A stretch of 64,000 bases of DNA from Paralithodes platypus (Eukaryota; Arthropoda; Malacostraca; Decapoda; Lithodidae): NCBI GenBank assembly GCA_032716605.1, contig CM064573.1, positions 9,226,440 through 9,290,439 of the forward strand, read 5' to 3'. Shown here in pieces: positions 1-10,094 of the stretch (positions within the stretch are counted from its first letter, which is position 1; the number at the start of each line of letters is the position of its first letter). The position numbers and the translations under genes are program-made. Under the pieces are notes generated by a model. The model was not told the origin of the DNA, searched no databases, and saw only the letters and a program-made list of their open reading frames with translations.

Positions 1-78
1 CAACCTTCTTTTCTCAATTACATTCAGACTCCATGTCTCAGCCCCATACAACACTGTTCATACAACTATCCCTTGATC
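1..78 (-). mobile_element. LINE 3' coding fragment at window edge
   Basis: Read on the minus strand, this stretch encodes a decayed match to the YGAETW block of LINE X (24222-24818), with the QGIVV and YGAETW motifs recognisable and one in-frame stop between them. The rest of the element would lie to the left of the window or is lost. Only about 25 residues are visible, so the family assignment is by this one block. Confidence 0.55.
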
Positions 79-140
79 CTCTTAATTTATAATTAATTTA
101 GGTTAGGCCATTTCATTGCCGAGATATGAATACATGAACA

Positions 141-422
141 TCACGAGATTGATGAAAACCTCCGGATGCAAGTGGCGCGAAGGTTAAAATCTGTTGTCAA
201 TCCAGTACAGTAGTTGAAGTCACACACAATCACCAATCCCCCTGGTTGAGCTGAAAATACTTCAAGAAACTGACCAAACTTAATCCATGGAATGCGAAGG
301 TCCTCTTGGAAGCCATGGTATTTAAACATGTGTAAAAATAATCCTTCAAAAACCATGCCTGTGCCAGGAAATGTCTGAAATTTGGGTGACATAGAAAGTA
401 GTGGCAATTTTCCATACCACAT
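141..422 (-). pseudogene. Probable LINE endonuclease fragment
   Basis: The minus strand holds a 93-codon open stretch whose middle reads FGQFLEVFSAQPGGLVIV followed by CDFNY. This resembles the GDFN block of the APE-type endonuclease of non-LTR retrotransposons, with Gly replaced by Cys. No reverse transcriptase follows in either direction, so it would be an isolated and inactive fragment. A host exon cannot be excluded, because a second reading frame over 230-658 is also open. Confidence is limited. Confidence 0.35.
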
Positions 423-1039
423 CCTCCACTCCTTCCCCCCTTTATACCCTCCCTCCCTCCCTCAATTTGGCCTATATTTTGCACATGTTCTGGCAGTTCA
501 TGGGTTAATCTAACAAACAAATATCCCTGGGAACTAAGTACAGTATAGACTTGTATGTCGGGTGATATTTTCAATACAGTATACTTTCTTTCACCTTTTT
601 CCTTTGAAAAGAGGAAGGCCAGTTTAGCACCATGTTGCAAAAGCTGTCCAATCTCCATGTTCAGTATTTATTACAGATCAATTAGAGGTAATTGTTAGTA
701 AATCTGTAATGTATAATTAAATACAAATGAAAGTACTGTACAGTATGCAGGTTTATAATTTATTTTAGAAGTCCTAACTAAAAATACAAACAAATGAAAG
801 AATATAGTTTATTATTTGTTATTGTAATGAAGGTATTATGCTTATTCTAATGGAGGTTTTCTTTTACAGGTGTCTTTCATGCATGTACAAGGCATGAATT
901 GATTAATTTAATTGGATTCAGTGAAATTATTATTTATTATTCAACCAATAAACAGTCGGTTCACTAAAACTAAAGTGTGTTCAAACTAACCTGGCTGAAA
1001 TTGGTAATGCTGCCTTCCAATACTGCCTCTCTAAAGTGC
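423..1039. other. No recognised feature
   Basis: AT-rich unique-looking sequence. It has short pyrimidine runs near 425-470 and no ORF or repeat that I can support. Confidence 0.5.
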
Positions 1040-1244
1040 TTAACCCTTTCACTACCGAAGATGTATGTGGTTATATTTCAACTATATTTAGGCGATTTTG
1101 TGCAGTTTAAGAAGGATCTGTGGTAGCAAAATGGGTTAGGCGAGATAGTTCGAAGCCTGTTAGTTGCTGGAAACCCTTTGGAAACTAAATAAAATAGTCT
1201 AATAGTATCGAGTAAAACAACGTCAGTGGTACAGAAGGGGTTAA
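1040..1244. mobile_element. R-family MITE (TTAA-flanked, about 205 bp)
   Basis: TTAACCC at the left end and GGGGTTAA at the right end bracket a unit that matches other R copies at 3772, 31436, 53091, 55613 and 62162. Shared inner blocks include the motif GTGCAGTTTAAGAAGGATCT. TTAA target duplications with CCC-starting ends are typical of piggyBac-type transposition. It has no coding capacity. The right TTAA is shared with the T element that follows. Confidence 0.7.
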
Positions 1245-1548
1245 GGGGAGATAGGTCGTTTTTCTATATTCCCTTCTCCCTCATGTTTAGCCCCATTAGT
1301 TTGTCGATTTTAAATTAAGACCTTCCTCCACATTTCCTTGTCAGTATTAAGACCTTTCGTGCTGTTTAGGAGTCGCATTTTTGACTGGCAAACGATAGTG
1401 AGCCTGTAATTTCTACCAAAAAATTTACTAATTTTTCTAGAAGGGGGATCTAATGGATTTGCTTTCAAGTTTGATAGAGGTCTAGGGAGGAGACTATAAA
1501 AATAATTAATAAATTAAAAAATTGACTAAAAAGTGAACCATCCCTTAA
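1241..1548 (+). mobile_element. T-family MITE (TTAA-flanked, about 308 bp)
   Basis: Starts TTAAGGGGAGAT and ends CCATCCCTTAA. It carries the family landmarks in order: CTCCCTCATGTTTAGCCCC, TTTCGTGC, then AGGTCTAGGGAGGAGAC. It is non-coding. It begins on the TTAA that ends the R element, so one of the two inserted at the other's target site. Confidence 0.7.
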
Positions 1549-1694
1549 GTAATGTCACCTTTTATAACACTGGCTATACAAATGTAGAGAAAGGCAGCAT
1601 TACCAATTTTAACCAGTAACCACTGTAACTCAAATAGGGCTACACATTTCCACACCCGTGTTTTCTAGTCGACCTCCCAAGTGATAGAAATTTT

Positions 1695-1910
1695 GATGTA
1701 AAACTTGCAAAATAAAGAAACCCAAACAGGGATGACACAATATAAAGACAAAAGAATTTATCCAAATCACTATGTGGAAATGTCGGTTTATTGCTCTCAT
1801 TCTTTTAAGGTTATAATGTAAAACTTGCAAAATAAACAAACCAAAACTGGGACGAACACCGTACTGTATATAGATAAATTGAACTTATCAAAATCGGTAT
1901 GTGGAAACAA
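1695..1910. repeat. Two tandem copies of a TTGCAAAATAAA unit
   Basis: Two imperfect direct copies about 119 bp apart begin with ATGTAAAACTTGCAAAATAA and end with CACTATGTGGAAAT or a variant. Related single copies occur at 9115-9180 and 12438-12505. This is an unclassified dispersed non-coding repeat. Confidence 0.6.
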
Positions 1911-1914
1911 CGCT

Positions 1915-2340
1915 TTAAGGGGGTAGTGCTTGGTTTTTGGTCTGTGTATTTAATTATCTACATTTTTCTTAGTTCTCTCGCTAGACCTCCATCAAGCATA
2001 AAAAAAATCACCCCCTAGACCCCCATTCAAGATATAAAACAGCCAACCGTTTTAAGACGTTTATCCCTATCCAGGTGTCTATTTCTTCCTGGCGAATGAT
2101 AGCGAGCCAGTATTGTATGGAGAATCCGGCTTTGCCGGAGAAATATTTCTATCGAAAAATGTACAAATTTAGCTTGCTGTAGAAACAAAAATATATATAT
2201 GCTGGTTCGCTACCGCTCGCCAGGAAAATATTGACACCTGGATGGGGGTAAACGTCTTAAAACAGTAGGCTGAATAGGGTCAAATGGATACAAGCCAAAG
2301 AGAGAGGGAGAGAAAGAGAAAAAAAGCGAGGTGGGCTCCC
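1915..2340. mobile_element. T/S composite MITE
   Basis: The left end is TTAAGGGGGTAGTG with T-family sequence on the minus strand (CCTCCATCAAGC). From about 2040 the sequence becomes S-family, with two inverted arms carrying CCAGGTGTC and GACACCTGG around a short centre. The right end near 2340 (AGGTGGGCTCCC) lacks a clean TTAA. It is either a recombinant or an S element inserted in a T element. Confidence 0.55.
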
Positions 2341-2344
2341 TTTC

Positions 2345-2829
2345 ACACCCTACCCTCAACCATCTCCCCCACCCCTCCTCCCTATCACACGACACTGCAC
2401 CACACTCCTATGACAGTAACTTAGTGCGTACGTCTGACTGTCAGCTCGCCTCACCCAACTACATCATCGATGCACACGTGTATATGCACACACTCTTACA
2501 CACACACACAGAAGAGTATTGATAGATTTTCCTAGCGCACACGTATACGAACTGTCACTCAAGCGGTAACTAGACCTGTAATTGTTGCTTGAGGGCTCTC
2601 GGGTTGCTCACACAGGAACCAGACTACAGTATTGTACTTGGAGAGCGGCGATTTTCACCATTTTCAAGTTGAAATAAGGTTTGTGAACATGATATCCGAT
2701 TGGTTATTGTACGTTTATTAGTTACAGAGATGAAGCAGGTATAAACTTACGCATATTTTCGCCAAGCATGCCTAGATGGAGCAATTAGCGCGTAAATTCA
2801 AGCCCGAAATTGTAAAAGTTAAAAGGTAA
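2345..2829. other. No recognised feature
   Basis: Mostly unique-looking sequence with a short CA run near 2500-2510. I found no supportable gene. Confidence 0.45.
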
Positions 2830-2925
2830 TAATAATAATAGTTCTTAAAGCTAGCGCATGCTAAGCCAGCTAAGGATAACCCAATAAGGCCGATTAGGCG
2901 TATTTCCATTGGGGTCCTGTACTAC
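2830..2925 (-). mobile_element. CR1/L2-like LINE 3' end with ATT tail
   Basis: On the minus strand this reads GGACCCCAATGGAAATACGC, then TTATTGGGTTATCCTTAG, ending in an (ATT)n run. The same terminal unit occurs at 43370-43525. Such short conserved 3' ends with ATT microsatellite tails are typical of CR1/L2-group LINEs and of SINEs that borrow them. It is non-coding. Confidence 0.55.
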
Positions 2926-2984
2926 TACCCCATCCCCTTGCTCATGAGGGACAGTAACGACTCAGTGCTCAGTGCTTCTGAAAA

Positions 2985-3068
2985 ACCTTTACTGCGCCGA
3001 GCGTGGGCGCGATCCTGGGCCTTCTGGGTGGAAGTCCAAGACGCAAGTCACTACACCAACGAGCCGCT
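2985..3068 (-). mobile_element. tRNA-like SINE head
   Basis: The minus strand holds a box A-like TTGGTGTAGTGACTTGCG, then TCCACCCAGAAGGCCC and a degraded box B, AGGATCGCGCCC. The spacing fits a tRNA-derived promoter. Stems are imperfect, so this is a SINE relic rather than a working tRNA gene. No long body was recognised. Confidence 0.5.
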
Positions 3069-3490
3069 AAAATCATAAGATTTTTTATATGGATTAAAAC
3101 TATTTTACAGGTTTCAGTTTGTTGTGCGTTTGTTAAATATTCACTCCATGACCTTGACAATATAATAACCCTCTTAATTATGTTAGTACACATGGTTTCC
3201 ATAAATAGAAGGTACATTGATAATTCAGGGATGACTTCAATATATTTATTTATTACTAACTTAAATGTTTTTATTTTACATCTTCATATACTGTATATTC
3301 TTATACCTCGTTGGTTAATTTGTATTTTATGATTTTATTATTGCATGATAAATTAGATTGTCCAAGACTCTAAGGCAACAGTATTTGGCATTCACTTATT
3401 ACTTATTTATTACAAAATTCAGATTATCAAAAAGCCAAAATACACAATCCTATAAGTACATTTACAGAGGCCACATGTCTGATAGTTTGT
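3069..3490. other. No recognised feature
   Basis: AT-rich sequence. Open frames here are short, without recognisable motifs. Confidence 0.45.
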
Positions 3491-3496
3491 TTATTT

Positions 3497-3685
3497 CCAG
3501 CCGATGGCAAATTGAATCCTTTAGCAGCTGATTTCTCCATACTTAATGACAACAAAAATATGAAACTACCATGTCTCTGCATCATCGTATTGCCAAGTTT
3601 TCATAATCAGCAACATATTTCGCCACAAAAACTTCTTAATAGCTAAGTAATTATGATGAAGATATGGCAATTTACCATCAGCTGG
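3497..3685. mobile_element. K-family MITE (about 190 bp)
   Basis: The ends are inverted copies: CCAGCCGATGGCAAATTG on the left and CAATTTACCATCAGCTGG on the right. A second copy lies at 23343-23532, and single ends occur near 35803, 36180 and 40393. It is non-coding; the superfamily cannot be decided from the ends alone. Confidence 0.55.
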
Positions 3686-3771
3686 TAAAAATTGACTAGT
3701 TTTTGTCTAATTAGTTTGATTGTGGGCTAGTCATGGGCCATAATGACCATTCAAAATCTTTCCAAGGCCCA

Positions 3772-3986
3772 TTAACCCGTACAGTACCGGTGATGTCCTT
3801 TGTATCATATGTTAGCAACTATTAGACTATTTCATGCAGCTTAGAAAGGACGTCTACCCATTTAAAGGCTACAGATTATCTCCCTTATTTCATTTAGCTA
3901 CCATATATCTTTCCTCAACTGCACAAAATCCTCTAAATAGAGCTAGAATATAATATAACACACATCGCTGGTACTCAAAGGGTTAA
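3772..3986. mobile_element. R-family MITE (215 bp)
   Basis: TTAACCCGTACAGTACCGG begins the unit and CAAAGGGTTAA ends it, giving TTAA at both ends. The inner sequence matches the R copy at 55613-55827 closely. It is non-coding and fits a non-autonomous piggyBac-type element. Confidence 0.75.
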
Positions 3987-4037
3987 CATAGAATTATATT
4001 TGGTTCCCTAATTAATAAACTGTAATAATGGAACTAA

Positions 4038-4431
4038 TTAAGGGATCCCACCTCGCTTTTTTTCTCTTTCTCTCTCTTTGGCTTGTATCCATTCAGTCCC
4101 ATTCAGCCTACTGTTTTAAGACGTTTACCCCCATCCAGGTGTCAATATTTTCCTGGCGAGCAGTAGCGAGCCAGCATAGGCTATATGTATTTTTGTTTTG
4201 ACAGCAACCTAAATTTGTACATTTTTCGATAGAAAAATTTCTCCGGCAAAACTGGATTCTCCATACAATGCTGGCTCGCTTTCACCTCGCCAGGTAGAAA
4301 TCGACACCTGGATGGGGATAAACGTTTTAAAAACAGTTGGCTGAATGGGGCCGAATGGATACAAGCCAGGGAAAGAGAGAAAAGGAGAGAAAGATAAAAA
4401 AAAAAAAAAAAAAAACGGCGAGTCCCTTTAA
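4038..4431. mobile_element. S-family fold-back MITE (394 bp)
   Basis: TTAA flanks both ends. The two halves are long inverted repeats: CCATCCAGGTGTC in the left arm mirrors GACACCTGGATGG in the right arm, and GGCGAGCAGTAGCGAGCC mirrors the matching block near 4270. The right arm contains a poly-A run at 4396-4415. The unit could fold into one long hairpin. It is non-coding. Confidence 0.7.
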
Positions 4432-4941
4432 AACCAGCCCATCTCACATTCGGTCAGGTTTTGTTTTTGTATTGTTTATAATGTACTGTATATATATTTT
4501 TTGTCAAGACTGATTGGTTTCACTATTTTCGAGCTGTATAATTTTAGTTTGCACATTAAAATAAACATGCTAAAATACACTCCCATCCCCCAAACCCCTC
4601 TTCAACAGTTGGCCACATAAGTTCTGTTCCTCTCCGTGATCTTATACTGTACATGGAAATATAATGCGCATGATTGAAATAAGAGTGCAGTTTCTTATGC
4701 AGTGATTAACTCGTCTGAATAGTTAACTGATAATTAAAAGAAACCTCACCCACACTAATTTTAACTTTCATACATAAGATTACGACTCGGAAATGTCCTG
4801 GAAAATTGGCTGATGATTTACTAATTCACAGGCTCACCCATAGAAATTCTACACCTGAATGGGGTGAAGCGCCTTTATAATTGTCAAACTGATAGGGTGA
4901 AACTGATGGTCCAAAAAGAACACTTTGTATTATATTGGGAT
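4432..4941. other. No gene; short S/T-like fragment near 4845-4880
   Basis: Mainly unique-looking AT-rich sequence. A stretch beginning CTACACCTGAATGGGG resembles an S-family arm, but its boundaries are unclear. Confidence 0.4.
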
Positions 4942-5254
4942 AAGGGGGGTGACCTGCCATTTCCTCTTTCTTGGTTGTATCCATTCGGCCCCATTCAGCC
5001 TACTGTTTTAAGAAATTTATCCTCGTCTAGGTGTCAGTTTTTTCCTGGCAAGCAATAGCGAGCCAGTATTTTATAGAGACATTTTTTCTATCTAAAATAT
5101 TTACATATTTTGCCAGCTGTTGACTCGGTATTCAAATTATGAAGGCTCGCTATCGCTCCCCAGGTATAAATCGACACCTGGATGGGGATAAAAGTCTTAA
5201 AACAGTAGGCTGAATGGATACAACCCAGAGAGAAAAGCAGGTCACCCCCTTAAA
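4942..5254. mobile_element. S-family fold-back MITE (about 313 bp)
   Basis: The left end TAAGGGGGGTGACCTGC mirrors the right end GCAGGTCACCCCCTTAA. The arms repeat the S-family blocks, including CTGGCAAGCAATAGCGAGCC. The left TTAA has decayed to ATAA. It is non-coding. Confidence 0.65.
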
Positions 5255-5905
5255 GTGAAGACCTATTATTATTATTAAATAAGGATTGCCTTTATCAATA
5301 TCGTAAAAGTCTCCATATCTCTCTCTCACTATTTTTATACAGGGTGATTCAGTAACCCTTTTCATATATTTAATGGCAAATTCGGGAGACAAAAATAAGA
5401 CTAATTTACTCTATGACCCTTAGGGTGAGTCTTTGATATGATGGAGATATTACACCTTTAAAGTTATCGATAGATAGAAAAGAAAAAAATCTAAGGAGTG
5501 AGAATGAAAATGTCGTTGCTAACTGGCAGGGTAGCGTAACCAAGACTTGGTATCAAAATGGCTGCATACGGTAGCTGGATGCAGTTCGTTTGGCAATTTA
5601 CAAAGGTAGAGTATTAATTATTATGATGGTGATAAAATGCTAATGTTCTTTTGAGCATTGAGACAACTGCTACCATATGCAACCATTTACATACCACGTG
5701 TAAGCAAAGAAACAATCTTTAGATTCATGTACAGATTGATTCAAGATTCATTAAGACGAGCGGAGTATCAAAGCTCAAAGTCGGCAGGAAGATCCCTCCT
5801 CCTCCACTTACCCCTCTTCCACCACTTACTCTTCCTTCTCTTCCTCTTACTTATCCTCCACCGCCTGTTTCTCCCCTTGCTACTACTAATACATCATCAT
5901 CATCA

Positions 5906-6100
5906 TCATCTCCGACGCCTTGCTTCCCCCTGGGAAACCCCCACTAGAGGATGGCCATGACAGAAACGTCTCCAAGCTACTTTGTCAAGATATGCCTCCT
6001 TTGCCCCTTCCACAATGCCCCTTCCACTACATGGAAGTTTTTCTTCAATATATTTTTCCACTTTCTTTTCCCATACCATAGGTGGTCTTCCACTACTTCC
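5906..6100 (-). pseudogene. LINE C-terminal fragment inside the long-TIR element
   Basis: The minus strand reads GRPPMVWEKKVEKYIEEKL, then AWRRFCHGHPLVGVSQGEAR. This matches the layout of LINE protein tails, a GRP-P-RW block followed by a W-R-HGHP block, as in LINE Y at 22740-22880. It is in the loop between the two inverted arms. No upstream RT accompanies it, so it is an inert capture or an older insertion. Confidence 0.5.
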
Positions 6101-6330
6101 ACTACTAATACAATGATTATTAATAATAATGATGATAATACAAATACAGTAGTAATGTACCTTTGTAAATTGCGAAACCAACTGCATCCAGCTACCGTAT
6201 GCAGCCATTTTGATACCAAGTCTTGGTTACGCTATCCTGCCAGTTAGCAACGACATTTTCATTCTCACTCCTTAATTTTTTTTTTCTTTCTATCTATCGA
6301 TAACTTTAAAGGTGTAATATCTCCATCATA

Positions 6331-7971
6331 GATAAAACTAGAGTATTAAAAGAATGCAGAGATGAGTTAAGTAGTCCATTAGCATTTATATTTAACAAGT
6401 CATTAGAAACAGGTTTAGTTCCAGAAGCTGAAGCTTGCAAATGTAGTTCCGATCTTCAAAAAATGATAAATCGATAGCATCCAATTACCGTCCCATTAGT
6501 CTCACATCAATCATAGGAAAGTTGCTAGAGTCTATTATTGCTAGGAAACTTAGTAAAATTTAACTTAATAAATTCTTCTCAGCATGGATTCACTCAGGGA
6601 CGTTCGTGCCTTACTAATTTGCTTAGCTTTTTCTCAGAGGTATATGAAGCAGTAGATAGTGACAAGTCATATGATATTATATATTTAGATTTCAGTAAAG
6701 CTTTCGACAGAGTCCCTCATGAGAGATTGATGAGAAAGGTTGAGGCACATGGAATAGGAGGGTCGTTGTTGGGATGGATTAGGTCATGGCTAATTGGTAG
6801 GAAACAGAGAGTCAGCATAAATGGTACCAAGTCAGAGTGGGGAGCAGTCAAAAGTGGTGTCCCCCAGGGATCGGTATTAGGTCCCCTGTTGTTTCTTATA
6901 TACATAAATGACCTAGATTTAGGTATAACTAGTAGGATAAGTAAATTCGCAGACGATACTAAAATGGGGAGATCAATTGATTCAGATAGCGATATAGAGT
7001 GCCTCCAAAGGGATCTAGATACCTTACATGAATGGTCAGTAAATTGGCAGATGAAGTTTAACATTGACAAATGCAAGGTATTAAAGATAGGGAAGATGCA
7101 AACAAATGTTAAATATAAACTAGCTAATTTAGAATTAGAAAATTCAGACTGCGAGAAAGATCTAGGTGTGTTTGTTAGCAATGATTTGAAGCCTAGAAAA
7201 CAGTGTATAAGCGTTCGTAATAAGGCAAACAGGATTCTCGGGTTCATCTCTAGGAGTGTGAGTAACAGAACTGCTGATGTTATCTTAAAACTTTACTTGT
7301 CATTAGTGAGACCCCATATGGATTATGCTGTCCAATTTTGGTGTCCTTATTACAGAATGGACATAGATTCATTGGAGAGAATTCAGCGTAGAATGACAAA
7401 AATGATCCATAATATTAGAAATTTTCCGTATGAAGAAAGGTTGAAGAAATTAGGTTTACATTCGTTAGAGAGACGCAGAGTTAGAGGGGATATGATAGAG
7501 GTGTTCAAGTGGGTTAGTGGGATTAACAAAGGGGACATGACAAATGTACTAAAGCTCAGTGATAGCGAAAGAACTCGTACCAATGGTTTCAAATTAGATA
7601 AATTTCGTTTCAGAAAAGATATAGGCAAATATTGGTTTGGTAACAGAGTTGTAGATGGGTGGAATAGGCTACCAAGTGATATAGTGGGATCAAGAACGAT
7701 AGGGAGCTTTAAGAAAAAATTGGATAAGCATATGGACGAGAAGGGTTGGGTGTGAAGGGGGATCAGCCGGGTTGGGCCAATCAGCGCTCTGCAGACCCCC
7801 GTAATCCTGCGTTAATCTCTAACCGGTTTGGTAAGATGATCCTCAGGGTATTAGAGTGTTGAGCCTATAATTGGGCTTTGTAATTGGGGTTGTGTGGGAC
7901 AGGGATCTGCCTTGCTTAGGCCAATCGGCTTTCTGCAGACTCCCATTTTCTTGTGTTCTTGTGTTGTTCTT
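6331..7971 (+). mobile_element. LINE A: 5'-truncated CR1-like retrotransposon
   Basis: The LINE begins inside the reverse transcriptase region and ends in a 3' UTR with TTCTTGTGTTCTTGTG repeats. The junctions interrupt an inverted-repeat arm whose intact sister is at 5340-5615, so the borders are precise. At most a 3-bp duplication (ATA) is visible, which is usual for CR1-group LINEs. Other copies of its 3' part lie at 40443-40556 (+), 41231-41640 (-), 44372-44836 (-) and 46488-46781 (-). Confidence 0.8.
6538..7755 (+). CDS. Reverse transcriptase, CR1-like LINE A (partial ORF2)
   Basis: This 405-codon open frame encodes most of a non-LTR reverse transcriptase. Visible blocks in order are QHGFTQGRSCLTNL, YLDFSKAFDRVPH (first catalytic Asp), GVPQGSVLGPLLFLIYIND, KFADDTKMG (the catalytic ADD pair), then the thumb and a C-terminal WNRLPSDIV block. 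Such enzymes copy LINE RNA into DNA at the insertion site. The reading frame extends upstream to about 6335, where YRPISLTSIIGKLLE is readable, but stops near 6434 and 6441 break it. There is no endonuclease domain because of 5' truncation, so the copy cannot move on its own. The CR1/L2 group is assigned by motif resemblance. Confidence 0.75.
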   Translation: MLGNLVKFNLINSSQHGFTQGRSCLTNLLSFFSEVYEAVDSDKSYDIIYLDFSKAFDRVPHERLMRKVEAHGIGGSLLGWIRSWLIGRKQRVSINGTKSEWGAVKSGVPQGSVLGPLLFLIYINDLDLGITSRISKFADDTKMGRSIDSDSDIECLQRDLDTLHEWSVNWQMKFNIDKCKVLKIGKMQTNVKYKLANLELENSDCEKDLGVFVSNDLKPRKQCISVRNKANRILGFISRSVSNRTADVILKLYLSLVRPHMDYAVQFWCPYYRMDIDSLERIQRRMTKMIHNIRNFPYEERLKKLGLHSLERRRVRGDMIEVFKWVSGINKGDMTNVLKLSDSERTRTNGFKLDKFRFRKDIGKYWFGNRVVDGWNRLPSDIVGSRTIGSFKKKLDKHMDEKGWV

Positions 7972-8071
7972 ATATCAAAGACTCACCCTAAGGGTCATAG
8001 AGTAAATTAGTCTTATTTTTGTCTCCCGAATTTGCCATTAAATTTATGAAAAGGGTTACTGAATCACCCTG

Positions 8072-8354
8072 TATACAGTACTGTAGGTTGTTGAATCCAT
8101 TTTTGTTCTCATATTTGTTCCTAATGAACTAAAAGTCTCCCTCACTATCCGATACCCTAATTTACGATATTATTAGAGGTTTTAGGTGTTTGGGTTTTGG
8201 ATGGTCCCAGAATGCATCACCTTTTATCCCATTAATTCAAGGGTTTGCTATATGATTTTTCTATTTAACATCGGGTTTTCAGGAACGTAACCCAATTATG
8301 AATCTAGGGAGACCTGTATACTGCTTTACTTCCTGAATTACCAGTAAATCACGC
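8072..8354. other. No recognised feature
   Basis: AT-rich sequence between the long-TIR element and the inverted duplication. No repeat was recognised. Confidence 0.4.
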
Positions 8355-9105
8355 CCAATGTTTTTCCTTGCAAGAGTTGTGCCCCTCTACCGTGATATGA
8401 TTGGCTGCTGGCAGTGTTGCCATACGTACGATAATTTGACCCTTAGTACGATGTACGATAGTGTTTCTCATTATCGTACGTTTTGTACGATAATTTTAAG
8501 GTTTCAACAAAAATACTATATTATTATATGAATTTAAACCAAGATGCAACATAAATTGGGAGAGAGTTCAGGGAATTATTGAACATCCAAATACATCTCT
8601 TAGATAATCACATTGTTTCATACATATATTTAATAAATGAATAAAGGGAGTAAGGAATTAATCAGAATTGGAAAGGGAACGATACAACACAACCGAGACA
8701 ACCGAGGATTATGATTTAGATCAATAGGCCTACTGGATAACATTTTGTAATCGTTTCTTAGGAAGAACTTCTTCATTTGTATTAAAGTAATAATATTAGA
8801 CCTGTAAACCATTATTTTTGTTATCTCTTCTGTTTATGTTGAATCTATTTTGGGCATTACGAATTAAATTAATAAATGCTTAACAACATTCCCTATATAT
8901 ATTAGTGTGTACCATAATTTTGTGGTCACAATACGATAATTCTGCATTTACAATCTGGCAACACTGGCTGCTGGGCTGAGATCTGTCTGGTTAATTGAAA
9001 GGTTTTACTATATTTAGTTTGAATCATCTACAATATGCAGTTACAAGCAATTTTATTATAAAGGTTGATGAAGAATGATATTTAAAATCTAAGTACTGTA
9101 GTTTA
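8355..9105. repeat. Left arm of an inverted duplication (holds a hAT MITE)
   Basis: This stretch, minus the MITE at 8412-8974, matches the reverse complement of 10095-10285. Shared blocks include CTTGCAAGAGTTGTGC, GGCTGCTGGGCTGAGATCTG and CTGGTTAATTGA. The arms have diverged by scattered substitutions. The parent could be a larger fold-back element, but its outer ends were not found. Confidence 0.65.
8412..8966. mobile_element. hAT-type MITE (555 bp) with perfect 8-bp TSD
   Basis: The ends are CAGTGTTGCCA and TGGCAACACTG, with GCTGCTGG repeated exactly on both sides (8404-8411 and 8967-8974). CAGTG-type ends plus an 8-bp duplication fit the hAT superfamily. The inside is AT-rich and contains repeated ACGATA words near 8428-8495. 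There is no transposase ORF, so it is non-autonomous. The paralogous arm at 10095-10285 carries a single GCTGCTGG and no element. Confidence 0.85.
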
Positions 9106-9411
9106 AAATAATAATTTAAACTTGCAAAATAAACGAACAAAAACGAGGACGAGACAATATAAAGGCAAAAGAATAATCAAATGAAACTTTGAAATGAAAG
9201 AACACAAAACCACCACATGGGTGTGCATCACTACATGAGCAAGTTAACCCTCTCAGGTCCAGGGGTTGCTGTTTAGTATTAGAAATAGAATGATCTTAAT
9301 CTCATAATTACCTCTAAAAAAAAAATCTGCCCACAACTCGCTCAAAGACAACTGCAGAGGTTGAAGTAACTAAACTAAAGGTTTCTAAACACCCCTGATG
9401 GTCACAAAGGT
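9106..9411. repeat. TTGCAAAATAAA unit plus unassigned sequence
   Basis: A copy of the dispersed unit also seen at 1695-1910 lies at 9115-9180 (AACTTGCAAAATAAACGAAC). The remainder has no recognised feature. Confidence 0.5.
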
Positions 9412-9712
9412 TTCAAGGAGAGAGGGGCTGTTTTTCTGGACCCCCTTCTCCCTCATGTTTAGCCTAATTAATTTTCAGATTGTATGAAGTTTGGTCCATT
9501 AGTTTTGTGATTTTAACACCTTTCGCCCCATTTCGTTATGAATTTTAAGACCTTTCATGCCATTTAGGTGTCTATTTTTTAACTGGCGAGCGAAAGCGAG
9601 CCTGAAATTTTAAGAGGAACCTTTTTCTATCGAAAAATGTACACATTTATCTTGAAGGGGGTTCTAGGGGGTGTTTTTCTAAGCTTGATGGAGGTCTAGC
9701 GAGGAAAGTACA
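9412..9712 (+). mobile_element. T-family MITE
   Basis: It contains CTCCCTCATGTTTAGCC, ACTGGCGAGCGAAAGCGAGCC and GGAGGTCTAGCGAGGAAA in the family order. Clean TTAA ends are lost. Non-coding. Confidence 0.6.
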
Positions 9713-9721
9713 GTAAATGTT

Positions 9722-9790
9722 TAACTCATAAGCTGCCAGACCAGTGTTAAGGATAAATGTTGAGGGAAAAAGCGCTCGTGTGGTACCGGC
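9722..9790. mobile_element. Half copy of a GCCGGTATCACAC MITE
   Basis: It matches the right part of the element at 11172-11357, from ACTCATAAGCTGCCAGACC to the terminal GTACCGGC. Only one end is present. Confidence 0.5.
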
Positions 9791-10094
9791 CTGAGTCACA
9801 AGATTGGCTAAGCTTTGATAATCTCGGGAAGTACTATATTAAGATGAGAGCTTATCAAAGCTTGTGATTGGCTAAGAAGCTTAGTCAATCTTGTGAATAA
9901 CTCACAGAAACTATTTATATTATTGTAGCCTAATGCTTAGTGTGCGGAATTTTGGTGCGAGTATCCTAGGTTCGAGTAATTGGAGAACCACATGTATTCA
10001 TTACATTCATTGATTTTGTAAGTTAATTGGTGGGTTGGTGAAAGTAAATGAATATTCCTGTTAGCTTTATGAGATCTCGGTTAATAGTGTTAAA

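Larger units (their letters stand above)
5340..8071. mobile_element. TA-flanked DNA element with about 275-bp inverted repeats, split by a LINE
   Basis: The ends are CAGGGTGATTCAGTAACCC and its reverse complement, each next to TA. The left arm is 5340-5615; the right arm is 6157-6330 plus 7975-8071, because LINE A (6331-7971) sits inside it. Without the LINE the element is about 1.09 kb. TA duplication suggests Tc1/mariner-type transposition, but no transposase is encoded, so this would be a non-autonomous derivative. The inner part carries a captured LINE tail (see 5906-6100). Confidence 0.75.

Noticed and set aside
5658..5960. 100-codon ORF in the loop of the long-TIR element
   Set aside because: It is Leu/His-rich low-complexity sequence in its second half; the coding signal in this loop is on the minus strand (LINE tail).
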